Source: Candidatus Leptovillus affinis (GTDB lineage Bacteria; Chloroflexota; Anaerolineae; Promineifilales; Promineifilaceae). From it: a stretch of DNA of 64,000 nucleotides. The notes under the pieces are model-generated. The model saw only the letters and a list, made by a program, of their open reading frames with translations, did not search any database and was not told the origin of the DNA. Shown here piece after piece: positions 57,941 to 64,000 of this stretch. The position numbers and the translations under genes were made by a program. The DNA lies in NCBI GenBank assembly GCA_016705235.1, contig JADIYP010000001.1:1054001-1118000 (forward strand), read 5' to 3'. The number at the start of each line of letters is the position of its first letter. Positions within the stretch are counted from its first letter, which is position 1.

Positions 57941-58657
57941 ATGTCGCCTGCATCCTGGCTTGGGCAAGTCAGGAATCTGACCAATCATTTAGTTAACTTT
58001 GTCTTTCCACCGGTTTGTGTTAACTGTCAGAAGGTGGGAGCGCTCTTGTGCGCGGATTGTCGGACAAAAATTCCGTGGGTTTGTGAGCCGATTTGTCCGG
58101 CATGTGGCCGAATATTGCAAAAGCCTATTGGTCTTTGCGCAGTGTGCCAGCGACGGCCGTTACCCCTTAAACAAGTGCGTACGGCCGTTGTCTTCGACGA
58201 TATTATTCCCCATATCATACACCAAATGAAATATAACAATGCCTTTGCTTTGGCCGGTCCGTTAGCCGATATGATGGCCAGCGCGTGGCCCACCTGGCAA
58301 TGCCCAGCTGACCTGGTTATTCCCATTCCCTTACACGCCCAGCGGCAAAAAAAACGAGGCTATAATCAATCCGAGCTAATTGTTAATCATTTTTCTGAAC
58401 AGGTCGGACTGGCTCATAATGCCCATAGCTTACAGCGCGTCCGATCGACGCCCCCGCAAGTTGGTTTGGATGCAGAAGCCCGTCGTTCTAATGTATCAGG
58501 AGCTTTTGCAGTTAATGATCAAGATGTAATAGGCAAAAATATTCTTTTAGTGGATGATGTTTGCACAACCGGAGCAACCCTTTCTGCTGCGGCCGAGGCA
58601 TTGTTGACCGCCGGAGCCTGTAGTGTATCAGCTTATTGTGTGGCACGGGCCATATAG
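57941..58657 (+). CDS. comF: ComF-family phosphoribosyltransferase-like protein
   Basis: 238 residues from the ATG at 57941, with CGGAGA upstream. The N-terminal zinc finger uses pairs of Cys (CVNCQKVGALLCADC, CPACGRILQ, CAVCQRR). The PRT-like domain has VIPIPLHAQRQKKRGYNQSE and the PRPP-binding loop ILLVDDVCTTGATLSAAAEA. ComF helps take up single-stranded DNA in competence, and is also linked to DNA repair. It follows the Tad operon by 71 bases and precedes hpf, an arrangement seen in many bacteria (comF-hpf). Confidence 0.93.
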   Translation: MSPASWLGQVRNLTNHLVNFVFPPVCVNCQKVGALLCADCRTKIPWVCEPICPACGRILQKPIGLCAVCQRRPLPLKQVRTAVVFDDIIPHIIHQMKYNNAFALAGPLADMMASAWPTWQCPADLVIPIPLHAQRQKKRGYNQSELIVNHFSEQVGLAHNAHSLQRVRSTPPQVGLDAEARRSNVSGAFAVNDQDVIGKNILLVDDVCTTGATLSAAAEALLTAGACSVSAYCVARAI

Positions 58658-58701
58658 TAGTGGGATAATAACTCCCACATTAAATCCGAGGAGAAACTGA
58701 G

Positions 58702-59265
58702 ATGGTAGATGTTTCAATACATAGTCACAACTTAGATGTTACACAGAGACTTGAGAATTATGTGGAGAAGAAAACGGAACGGTTAGACCGGTATATGCCT
58801 AATTTAACCGAAATCCGGGTTGATCTCAGTACTGAAAACACACGTAGCGCTGTCGAGCGGCAGGTTGCGCAGATCACGATTCGTGACGATCGGGGAACCA
58901 TCTTACGAGCGGAAGAGCGCAGCAATGATATTTTTGCCGCAATCGATACTGTCGTAGACAAGCTTTACCGGCAAATCAAGCGTTATCGTGGCAAGCGGCA
59001 GCGTCGTTGGCGTGGCACCGGGACTGAAGAACAATGGGTTGGCGAACCTTTGCCAGTAGAAGAGGAAGAAGAGGTAACCGAACAAACAATTGTACGTTAC
59101 AAACAATTTGCTCTTCAACCTATGTCTACGGAAGAAGCTATTGAGCAGATGGAACTTTTAGGCCATGACTTTTTTGTGTTCTTTAACGCCGAAGAAGAAG
59201 CCATCAATGTTCTTTATCGCCGGCGTGATGGCAATTATGGCATCTTGCAGCCTGATTTAGATTGA
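58702..59265 (+). CDS. hpf: Long-form ribosome hibernation promoting factor
   Basis: 187 residues from an ATG with GAGGAG upstream. The N-terminal S30AE domain (VDVSIHSHNLDVTQRLENYV, LTEIRVDLST, DLRAE-like LRAEERSNDIFAAIDTVVDK) binds the 30S decoding site. A charged linker (about 105-130) leads to the C-terminal dimerisation domain (IVRYKQFALQPMSTEEAIEQ, MELLGHDFFVFFNAEEEAIN, VLYRRRDGNYGIL). The long form joins two ribosomes as a 100S dimer in stationary phase. The length is typical. Confidence 0.96.
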   Translation: MVDVSIHSHNLDVTQRLENYVEKKTERLDRYMPNLTEIRVDLSTENTRSAVERQVAQITIRDDRGTILRAEERSNDIFAAIDTVVDKLYRQIKRYRGKRQRRWRGTGTEEQWVGEPLPVEEEEEVTEQTIVRYKQFALQPMSTEEAIEQMELLGHDFFVFFNAEEEAINVLYRRRDGNYGILQPDLD

Positions 59266-59277
59266 GAGTGATTTGAA

Positions 59278-59316
59278 CAGGCTTCCTCAGCGCGCCTGTG
59301 GCTTTGAGGAAGCCTG
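59278..59316 (+). terminator. Hairpin after hpf
   Basis: CAGGCTTCCTCA and TGAGGAAGCCTG are exact inverted copies, 12 bases after the hpf stop. The following run is only TTGCTGT, so termination may be partial. It favours the ATG at 59328 over the GTG at 59298 as the start of the next gene, since the latter lies inside the stem-loop. Confidence 0.75.
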
Positions 59317-59327
59317 TTGCTGTATCT

Positions 59328-59798
59328 ATGGCGCATATTCTGATAGTTTGCACAGCTAATATATGTCGTTCGCCTGTGGCTGCCGCATTGCTGCGAGACA
59401 GATTGCAGCGGCGCGGTTTAAACGATTGGGTGGTTCGATCGGCGGGTACTTGGGCGCAAGAAAAAAGAGGGGCTTCGCAGTACAGCCTGGAATTGATGGC
59501 GCAGCAAGGGCTAGACATCTCGGGTCATCAAGCGGAGATGATCGATCGGCGGCATTTGAAAGAAGCTGATTTAGTGCTGTGTATGGAAGCCGGACATGCG
59601 GAAGCGCTGCGAGTTGAATTTCCTTGGGCGGTGGATAAGATTTTTTTGATGAGCGAGATGATGGGGAGGAAGTATAGTATTAGCGATCCTTACGGCCGTT
59701 CCCGAGACGCTTACGAATCAATGGTTGCCGAACTGGTAAAACTGACGGACGCTGGCCTGGATGAAATTATTAGCCGCGCACAGCAACTGGCTGTCTGA
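59328..59798 (+). CDS. Low-molecular-weight protein-tyrosine/arginine phosphatase
   Basis: 156 residues from the ATG at 59328 (MAHILIVCTANICRSPVAAA). The phosphate-binding loop CTANICRS fits C(X)5RS, and the general acid is in SDPYGRSRDAYE (DPY). These are the two catalytic elements of LMW-PTPs. The loop is close to that of protein-arginine phosphatases and LMW-PTPs (CTGNICRS), so substrate preference is open. A tyrosine-kinase partner is not seen in the window. The gene has no clear ribosome site, which may mean partial read-through from hpf. Confidence 0.92.
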   Translation: MAHILIVCTANICRSPVAAALLRDRLQRRGLNDWVVRSAGTWAQEKRGASQYSLELMAQQGLDISGHQAEMIDRRHLKEADLVLCMEAGHAEALRVEFPWAVDKIFLMSEMMGRKYSISDPYGRSRDAYESMVAELVKLTDAGLDEIISRAQQLAV

Positions 59799-59805
59799 AG
59801 GCAGC

Positions 59806-60327
59806 TTACCACCCCTCAATAAACTGCACCCATTCTTCGTGGTTTTCCAAATGTGTGCCGAACCGATAAACGGCCGTTGGCGTTGGTTCGGCCGGCTGGC
59901 GATGAAGTGGCATACCCACTTCGTCCAACAATTTCCCCCCTTTCTGCCGATTACAAGATGGGCATGCGGCTACCAGATTTTCCCATGAATGAGGACCACC
60001 CAAATGGCGCGGTACTACATGATCAATTGTCAATTGCCGCGATTTACGCCCGCAATACTGGCAAGTATAATTGTCTCGACGCAAAACCTCGCGCTTAGAC
60101 AAGGTCACTCTGGGGCGCGGACGCCGAATCATGGTGCTGAGTTTGATGACAGAGGGAATTTCAAATTCGGCGGAACTGCTGCGTAAGTAGCCACGGCCGT
60201 TCATGATAATTTCTGCTTTGCCAGCCAGCACCAACGCCAGCGCTCGCTTCGTGTTGCAGACGTGTAGGGGTTCAAAGTTCACATTTAGCAAGAGCACAGG
60301 CTCATGCAAAAGATCCTCTTTGCTCAT
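59806..60327 (-). CDS. HNH endonuclease-domain protein
   Basis: 173 residues from the ATG at 60327 (MSKEDLLHEPVLLLNVNFEP). The N-terminal half contains VLLLNVNFEPLHVCNTKRAL and ALVLAGKAEIIMNGRG, typical of bacterial HNH proteins related to RNA-guided nuclease-independent families. The HNH site is complete: CQYCGRKSRQLTIDHVVPRH, LGGPHSWENLVAACPSCNR. It has a zinc-binding set of four Cys. It converges with the phosphatase gene. Whether it acts as a DNA nicking or restriction-type enzyme is unknown. Confidence 0.92.
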   Translation of the reverse strand: MSKEDLLHEPVLLLNVNFEPLHVCNTKRALALVLAGKAEIIMNGRGYLRSSSAEFEIPSVIKLSTMIRRPRPRVTLSKREVLRRDNYTCQYCGRKSRQLTIDHVVPRHLGGPHSWENLVAACPSCNRQKGGKLLDEVGMPLHRQPAEPTPTAVYRFGTHLENHEEWVQFIEGW

Positions 60328-60405
60328 GACCAAAGCAGTATACAAGGGATAAAAAATTGCGTCAATCCTGAGGCCAGCAGCATTCTGTTAATAATTCGTT
60401 AAGAG

Positions 60406-61173
60406 ATGAATGTCATCATGTTAAAAACCGATCTCGTTGCTTATTTGGACAGCTTTCTGCGGATAGCTGAGTTTAAAGATTATGGACCACAAGGGCTACA
60501 GCTAGAGGCCAGCAGCGATACCATTGGTAAAATCGCGCTATCTGTCGATGCTGCGCCGCCAGTCATTCTGGCGGCCGCCGAATGGGGCGCCGATTTGTTG
60601 TTGGTGCATCATGGCATCCTTTGGCGCAGCGTTGAGCGGTTGGCCGGCCCCCTGGGGCGGCGGGTGCGCCTGCTGGTGCAGCAAAACATGCACCTCTATG
60701 CCGCGCATCTGGCTTTGGATGGACATCCTGAGGTGGGCAACAACGCCGTGCTGGCCCGGTTATTGGGCGTGGCAGTCATTGATGGGTGGTGCGCGCCAAT
60801 GGGACAGCCGATTGGCGTTTGGGGACGGGTAACGGCCGTTACCCCGCTTCCCCAATTCGTCCAGACAATCGAACGCCAGTTACACACAACCGCCCGTGTC
60901 CTGGCACACGGCCCGCAAACCGTCTCCCAGGTAGCCATCCTCTCTGGTTTTGGCGCGGATCAGGCCAGCGCCGCTCAGGCATTGGGCTGCGATACCTTGC
61001 TAACCGGCGAAACGTCTCACGCCAATTATTGGGCCGCCGCCGATTATGGCCTGAACGTTATCTACGCCGGTCATTACGCCACCGAAACGGTGGGCGTTCA
61101 GGCGCTTGGCCAACATCTAAGCGAAAAGTTTGGCCTGGAAACGAAATTTTTTGATTTCCCGACGGCCATGTAA
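60406..61173 (+). CDS. Nif3-like dinuclear metal-centre protein
   Basis: 255 residues. Motifs of the Nif3/YbgI family are LDSFLRIAEFKDYGPQGLQL, ADLLLVHHGILWRSVERLAG (metal-binding His), LHLYAAHLALDGHPEVGNNA-like (here MHLYAAHLALDGHPEVGNNA) and GETSHANYWAAADYGLNVIY plus AGHYATETVGVQ (His and Glu ligands). The family is a toroidal hexamer of disputed function, sometimes annotated as GTP cyclohydrolase type 2. It lies just upstream of the kbl-like gene. An 18-base perfect palindrome centred on ACGGCCGT lies within it at 60827-60844. Confidence 0.93.
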   Translation: MNVIMLKTDLVAYLDSFLRIAEFKDYGPQGLQLEASSDTIGKIALSVDAAPPVILAAAEWGADLLLVHHGILWRSVERLAGPLGRRVRLLVQQNMHLYAAHLALDGHPEVGNNAVLARLLGVAVIDGWCAPMGQPIGVWGRVTAVTPLPQFVQTIERQLHTTARVLAHGPQTVSQVAILSGFGADQASAAQALGCDTLLTGETSHANYWAAADYGLNVIYAGHYATETVGVQALGQHLSEKFGLETKFFDFPTAM

Positions 61174-61252
61174 ACGGCCGTTTCCTATTTTTATCACGCA
61201 CCCAAATTTCAAGATCAAGTCATAGGCTTTTTTACGCCCTAAAGGAGAAAAA

Positions 61253-62434
61253 ATGAGTAACCACCGCACGGATTGGATTTCTGAGGAAATTACCGGTCTA
61301 AAAGAAGCCGGGCTGTTTAACGTTATCCGCACCATCGATTCGCCGATGGACGCCCGGGTAAAAATAGACGGCCGTTACCTGCTCAACTTCTGCGCCAACA
61401 ATTACCTCGGCCTGGCCAATCACCCCCGGCTGCGGCAAGCCGCGCAGCAAGGCATCGACGCCTACGGCGTTGGCCCTGGCGCAGTTCGCAGCATCGCCGG
61501 AACCATGTCTTTGCACATTGAATTGGAGAAACGTCTGGCTGAATTTAAACGCGCCGCCGCCTGCATTACCTTTCAAAGCGGCTTTACGGCCAATCTAGCC
61601 ACCATTCCGGCCCTGGTTGGTCGCGATGACGTCATTTTTTCTGATGAATTGAATCACGCCAGCATCATCGACGGCTCGCGACTGAGCCGCGCTACCATTG
61701 TCCGTTACGCCCACAACGATACGGCAGATTTGCGCCGCAAAATCGAGGAAACCACAGGATACGGCCGTCGCCTCATCATTACCGATGGCGTATTTAGCAT
61801 GGATGGCGATATTGCCCCTCTAGACAAAATTTGCGACATCGCCAACGAATACGACATTTTGTTGATGGTAGACGACGCCCACGGCGAAGGTGTGTTGGGC
61901 GAAGGTGGACGCGGGATTGTGGATCATTTTGGGCTGCACGGCCGTGTCGATGTTGAAGTTGGCACCCTCAGCAAAGCGTTTGGCGCTGTGGGTGGGCTGG
62001 TGGCCGGACGGCAAGAAATAATCGATTGGCTGCGGCAGCGGGGACGGCCGTTCCTCTTCTCCAGCGCCATGACCGTGCCCGACGTTGCCGCCTGCCTGGA
62101 AGCCGTCAACGTCCTGCAAGAATCCACAGAACTCGTAGACAAACTTTGGGCCAATGCCAAACTTTTCAGAGAAGCCATGCAGTCATTCGGCTTCGACACC
62201 GGGTTTAGCCAGACGCCCATCGTCCCCGTCATGTTAGGCGATGCCAAACTCGCTCAAACCTTCAGCCGCCGGCTCTTCGAAGAAGGCGTGTTTGCCATGG
62301 CCATTGGCTACCCTACCGTGCCCCAGGGCAAAGCCCGCGTTCGGGTAATGAACTCGGCCGCGCACAGCCCAGACGATCTGGAAGAAGCATTGGCCGTCTT
62401 TGAAAAAGTCGGTAAAGAGCTTGCCGTCATTTAA
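61253..62434 (+). CDS. kbl: Glycine C-acetyltransferase-like PLP enzyme (alpha-oxoamine synthase)
   Basis: 393 residues from an ATG with AAAGGAGA upstream. Alpha-oxoamine synthase of fold-type I: LLNFCANNYLGLANHPRLRQ, YGVGPGAVRSIAGTMSLHIE, ELNHASIIDGSRLSRATIVR, VFSMDGDIAPLDKICDIAN, VDDAHGEGVLGEGGRGIVDH and the PLP-lysine motif EVGTLSKAFGAVGGLVAG. Closest in pattern to Kbl, which joins glycine and acetyl-CoA; 8-amino-7-oxononanoate synthase is the alternative, since a biotin ligase is also encoded in this window. No tdh gene is adjacent to settle this. Confidence 0.9.
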   Translation: MSNHRTDWISEEITGLKEAGLFNVIRTIDSPMDARVKIDGRYLLNFCANNYLGLANHPRLRQAAQQGIDAYGVGPGAVRSIAGTMSLHIELEKRLAEFKRAAACITFQSGFTANLATIPALVGRDDVIFSDELNHASIIDGSRLSRATIVRYAHNDTADLRRKIEETTGYGRRLIITDGVFSMDGDIAPLDKICDIANEYDILLMVDDAHGEGVLGEGGRGIVDHFGLHGRVDVEVGTLSKAFGAVGGLVAGRQEIIDWLRQRGRPFLFSSAMTVPDVAACLEAVNVLQESTELVDKLWANAKLFREAMQSFGFDTGFSQTPIVPVMLGDAKLAQTFSRRLFEEGVFAMAIGYPTVPQGKARVRVMNSAAHSPDDLEEALAVFEKVGKELAVI

Positions 62435-62442
62435 CCAAAAGA

Positions 62443-62481
62443 AAAGCCGCCACTGTGTCTAAAACCAATGGCGGCTTTTTT
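62443..62481 (+). terminator. Rho-independent terminator after kbl
   Basis: AAAAGCCGCCA and TGGCGGCTTTT pair exactly around a 16-base loop, then two more T bases follow. Strong intrinsic terminator. Confidence 0.92.
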
Positions 62482-62511
62482 CTACGATCTATCACGTATT
62501 GGAGGGCAGAT

Positions 62512-62880
62512 CTATTGCTTCATTACATTATTCCCATTCGGCGTGTGTTCCGGTTGCCGATGGATTAATTCATCTAAAAATGCCTGACGTAAGTTGGCGT
62601 TGGTGATGAGCTTCTGGAAAAACGCCGGGTAATTGGAACCCAAATCATCCCCCTTTAGCGCAGCTTGAGCCACAATGGAAAGCCATTCGTTATCTTCATT
62701 GGTTAGCGGGGGCGCATGCCACCGCGACACAGGCAGCAGGGCCAAAAACTCATCGCCAGCTTCCGGCCACACATTGAGCCGTAGAAGCGTTTCTCGTAAA
62801 TCGGTCACATCTGCTTTCGTGTTTTCGGCAGGTCGTGTTGGTCGTAGAATTGGATTCAAAGCAGTATCCATAATCAACAT
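62512..62880 (-). CDS. Small helical protein of unknown function
   Basis: 122 residues from an ATG with AAGGGGG about 10 bases upstream. Predicted to be helical: TDLRETLLRLNVWPEAGDEF, LLPVSRWHAPPLTNEDNEWL and SIVAQAALKGDDLGSNYPAF, closing with LRQAFLDELIHRQPE. The phrase LGSNYPAFFQKLITNANLRQAF recalls short proteins encoded beside regulatory genes in Chloroflexota, but I do not recognise a family. Its frame is independent of the repeats. The stretch 62881-63069 upstream has no gene. Confidence 0.55.
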   Translation of the reverse strand: MLIMDTALNPILRPTRPAENTKADVTDLRETLLRLNVWPEAGDEFLALLPVSRWHAPPLTNEDNEWLSIVAQAALKGDDLGSNYPAFFQKLITNANLRQAFLDELIHRQPEHTPNGNNVMKQ

Positions 62881-63069
62881 GATAGATGACCCCCTTCGTC
62901 ATTAAATTCCATTACTTCTGATTCTGGTAATTGATGGTACATCACTCACAATCCCTTTTGGTTAGGGGAGTGCCTGTACTATAACAAACTTACCGTTCAT
63001 AAGTGGATAGGAATCTTGGACTATGGCGGCTAGTTCATGTGCTTGAGGGCTGACCTCGTTTTTCCGATT

Positions 63070-64000
63070 TTATCCAATCGTAAACGACTGGCCCAATTCC
63101 GGTACGGTGACATTGCGAAACCCTTGTTCTTCTTGCAAAGCCTGGGCAAAAGAGAAAGCTGCCTCTTCTTCGCCATGGACGATGAAGGTATGCTGCGGCG
63201 GCTTTTGCAAGTGACCGGTCCAGGCGAGCAGTTCATGGCGATCCGCGTGGGCGCTGAAGCCGTTAATGGTTTCCACCTGAGCTTTCAGTTGGTATTCCTC
63301 GCCGAATATTTTGACGATGGGTTGTTTTTCTACCAATCTGCGGCCTAGCGTGTCTGGCGCTTGCCAACCAACAATCAAAACGGTGTTGCGGGGATCTTCT
63401 ACATTGTTTTTGAGGTGGTGGAGGATGCGGCCGGCTTCAGCCATGCCGCTGGCGCTGATGATAACGGCCGGTTCGCGCAGGAAGTTTAATTCTTTCGATT
63501 CGCTTGTGGTGCGGGTGTAGCGCATCATGTCGAAGCCAAACGGGTCGCTGCCATGATTGGCAAGCATGAATTGGGCGATTTCGTTGTCGTAGGATTCTGG
63601 GTGCAGGCGGTAAATGCCGGTGGCGTCGATGGCTAATGGGCTGTCTACGTAGATGGGCAGGTTCGGGGGGATGTCTCGGGATTCGACCAGTTTATGGATG
63701 CGATAGACTAATTCTTGGGTGCGACCTACGGCAAAGGCGGGCACAATCAACTTGCCGCCACGGGCATAGGTGGCGTTGATGATTTTTTCTAGTTTGTCGC
63801 TGGCTTCTTCGAGGGCGGGATGGGTGCGGTTGCCGTAAGTGCTTTCGATGATGAGGATGTCGGCGCGGTCGATGAAGGTGGGATCGCGTAGAATGGGTCG
63901 GTCGGGGCGGCCTAAGTCGCCGCTGAATACGAGGCGCACATCTTGTCCGGTGGCCTGGTCTTCAATGTCCAGCACGACGATGGCGGAACCGAGGATGTGT
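63070..64000 (-). CDS. MBL-fold beta-CASP RNA metallo-hydrolase, C-terminal part
   Basis: Open to the right edge: upstream of the codon at 63975 the frame continues as HILGSAIVVL, so the start lies beyond the window. Visible motifs of the beta-CASP RNase/CPSF group are VRLVFSGDLGRPDRPIL, IIESTYGNRTHP, LIVPAFAVGRTQELVYRIHK, the beta-CASP IYVDSPLAIDATGIY, VIISASGMAEAGRILHHLKN, GWQAPDTLGRRLVEK and GFSAHADRHELLAWTG. It is likely an RNA-processing nuclease; the N-terminal HxHxDH motif is off-window. Confidence 0.92.
   Translation of the reverse strand, partial: HILGSAIVVLDIEDQATGQDVRLVFSGDLGRPDRPILRDPTFIDRADILIIESTYGNRTHPALEEASDKLEKIINATYARGGKLIVPAFAVGRTQELVYRIHKLVESRDIPPNLPIYVDSPLAIDATGIYRLHPESYDNEIAQFMLANHGSDPFGFDMMRYTRTTSESKELNFLREPAVIISASGMAEAGRILHHLKNNVEDPRNTVLIVGWQAPDTLGRRLVEKQPIVKIFGEEYQLKAQVETINGFSAHADRHELLAWTGHLQKPPQHTFIVHGEEEAAFSFAQALQEEQGFRNVTVPELGQSFTIG

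Larger units (their letters stand above)
631..62051. repeat. Window-wide highly iterated palindrome ACGGCCGT
   Basis: About 140 copies by hand count between the first (631-638) and last (62044-62051) sites, roughly one per 450 bases. In genes it is read as Thr-Ala-Val, x-Gly-Arg (DGR, NGR, YGR) or x-Arg-Pro according to frame. Many copies extend to longer palindromes such as AACGGCCGTT. It is sparse in nifJ (1), prpE (1) and from 50.5 to 59.6 kb (about 5). Function unknown. Confidence 0.9.

Noticed and set aside
1..64000. tRNA, rRNA or riboswitch
   Set aside because: Intergenic gaps were read for cloverleaf-like or conserved RNA signatures and none was recognised; a covariance-model search would be needed to exclude them fully.

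Overview
This window is a bacterial chromosome segment, GC-rich over most of its length, that most resembles the Chloroflexota (Anaerolineae/Ardenticatenia-like). That placement is inferred from gene content: BTAD-type regulators next to a contractile-injection cluster, DUF4255, a FecR/DUF5666 repeat protein beside an ECF sigma factor, lipoproteins with EVTRLV-type linkers, a PFOR followed by a dihydroorotate-dehydrogenase-like gene, and a Tad pilus locus. No rRNA, tRNA, CRISPR array, transposase or integrase was recognised.

Layout. 1-3.6 kb: the edge of an extracellular contractile injection system (eCIS) cluster on the minus strand (tail sheath, a carboxypeptidase-regulatory-like protein, DUF4255, a small conserved protein) and a SARP/BTAD regulator. 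4-9 kb: housekeeping genes (ftsK/spoIIIE, an S1-domain protein, a BirA-type biotin ligase, a small membrane protein). 9-20 kb, minus strand: MFS transporter, two glycosyltransferases, two surface proteins, an ABC exporter whose permease is fused to a SpoIIM-like domain, and an Lgt/CDP-alcohol phosphatidyltransferase pair. 20.7-30.7 kb, plus strand: nifJ and a DHOD-like partner, a beta-rich protein coupled to trpF, a YraQ-type permease with a TIGR03943 partner, and a TolB-like propeller. 30.8-42 kb: CBS-domain protein, ECF sigma plus FecR-DUF5666 protein, prpE, a nuclease/phosphatase-fold protein, a zincin-like protein and a peptide-binding lipoprotein. 42-50.5 kb: a REC-Roadblock protein, a RimK-like ligase, then a cell-envelope run (dolichol-phosphate-mannose-synthase-like GT2, methyltransferase, three polytopic GT-C-like proteins). 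50.7-57.9 kb: a NarL-type regulator, a DegS-like kinase, an Flp pilin too short for a normal ORF cutoff, and tadZ-tadA-tadB-tadC. 57.9-64 kb: comF, hpf, LMW phosphatase, HNH protein, Nif3-like, kbl-like, a small unknown, and a truncated beta-CASP metallo-hydrolase.

The strongest unexplained signal is at nucleotide level. The 8-bp palindrome ACGGCCGT occurs about 140 times by hand count, where composition predicts one or two. It lies in all reading frames and between genes, and is much rarer in nifJ, prpE and the Tad region. It behaves like a highly iterated palindrome, comparable in kind to HIP1 of cyanobacteria but with a different word. Intergenic spaces are also packed with several families of short inverted repeats. 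One copy sits in frame inside a membrane protein gene. Other points of interest are an RNA polymerase alpha-CTD-like segment inserted in Lgt, and a poly-G/poly-C tract that has destroyed the normal end of prpE and may be an assembly fault.
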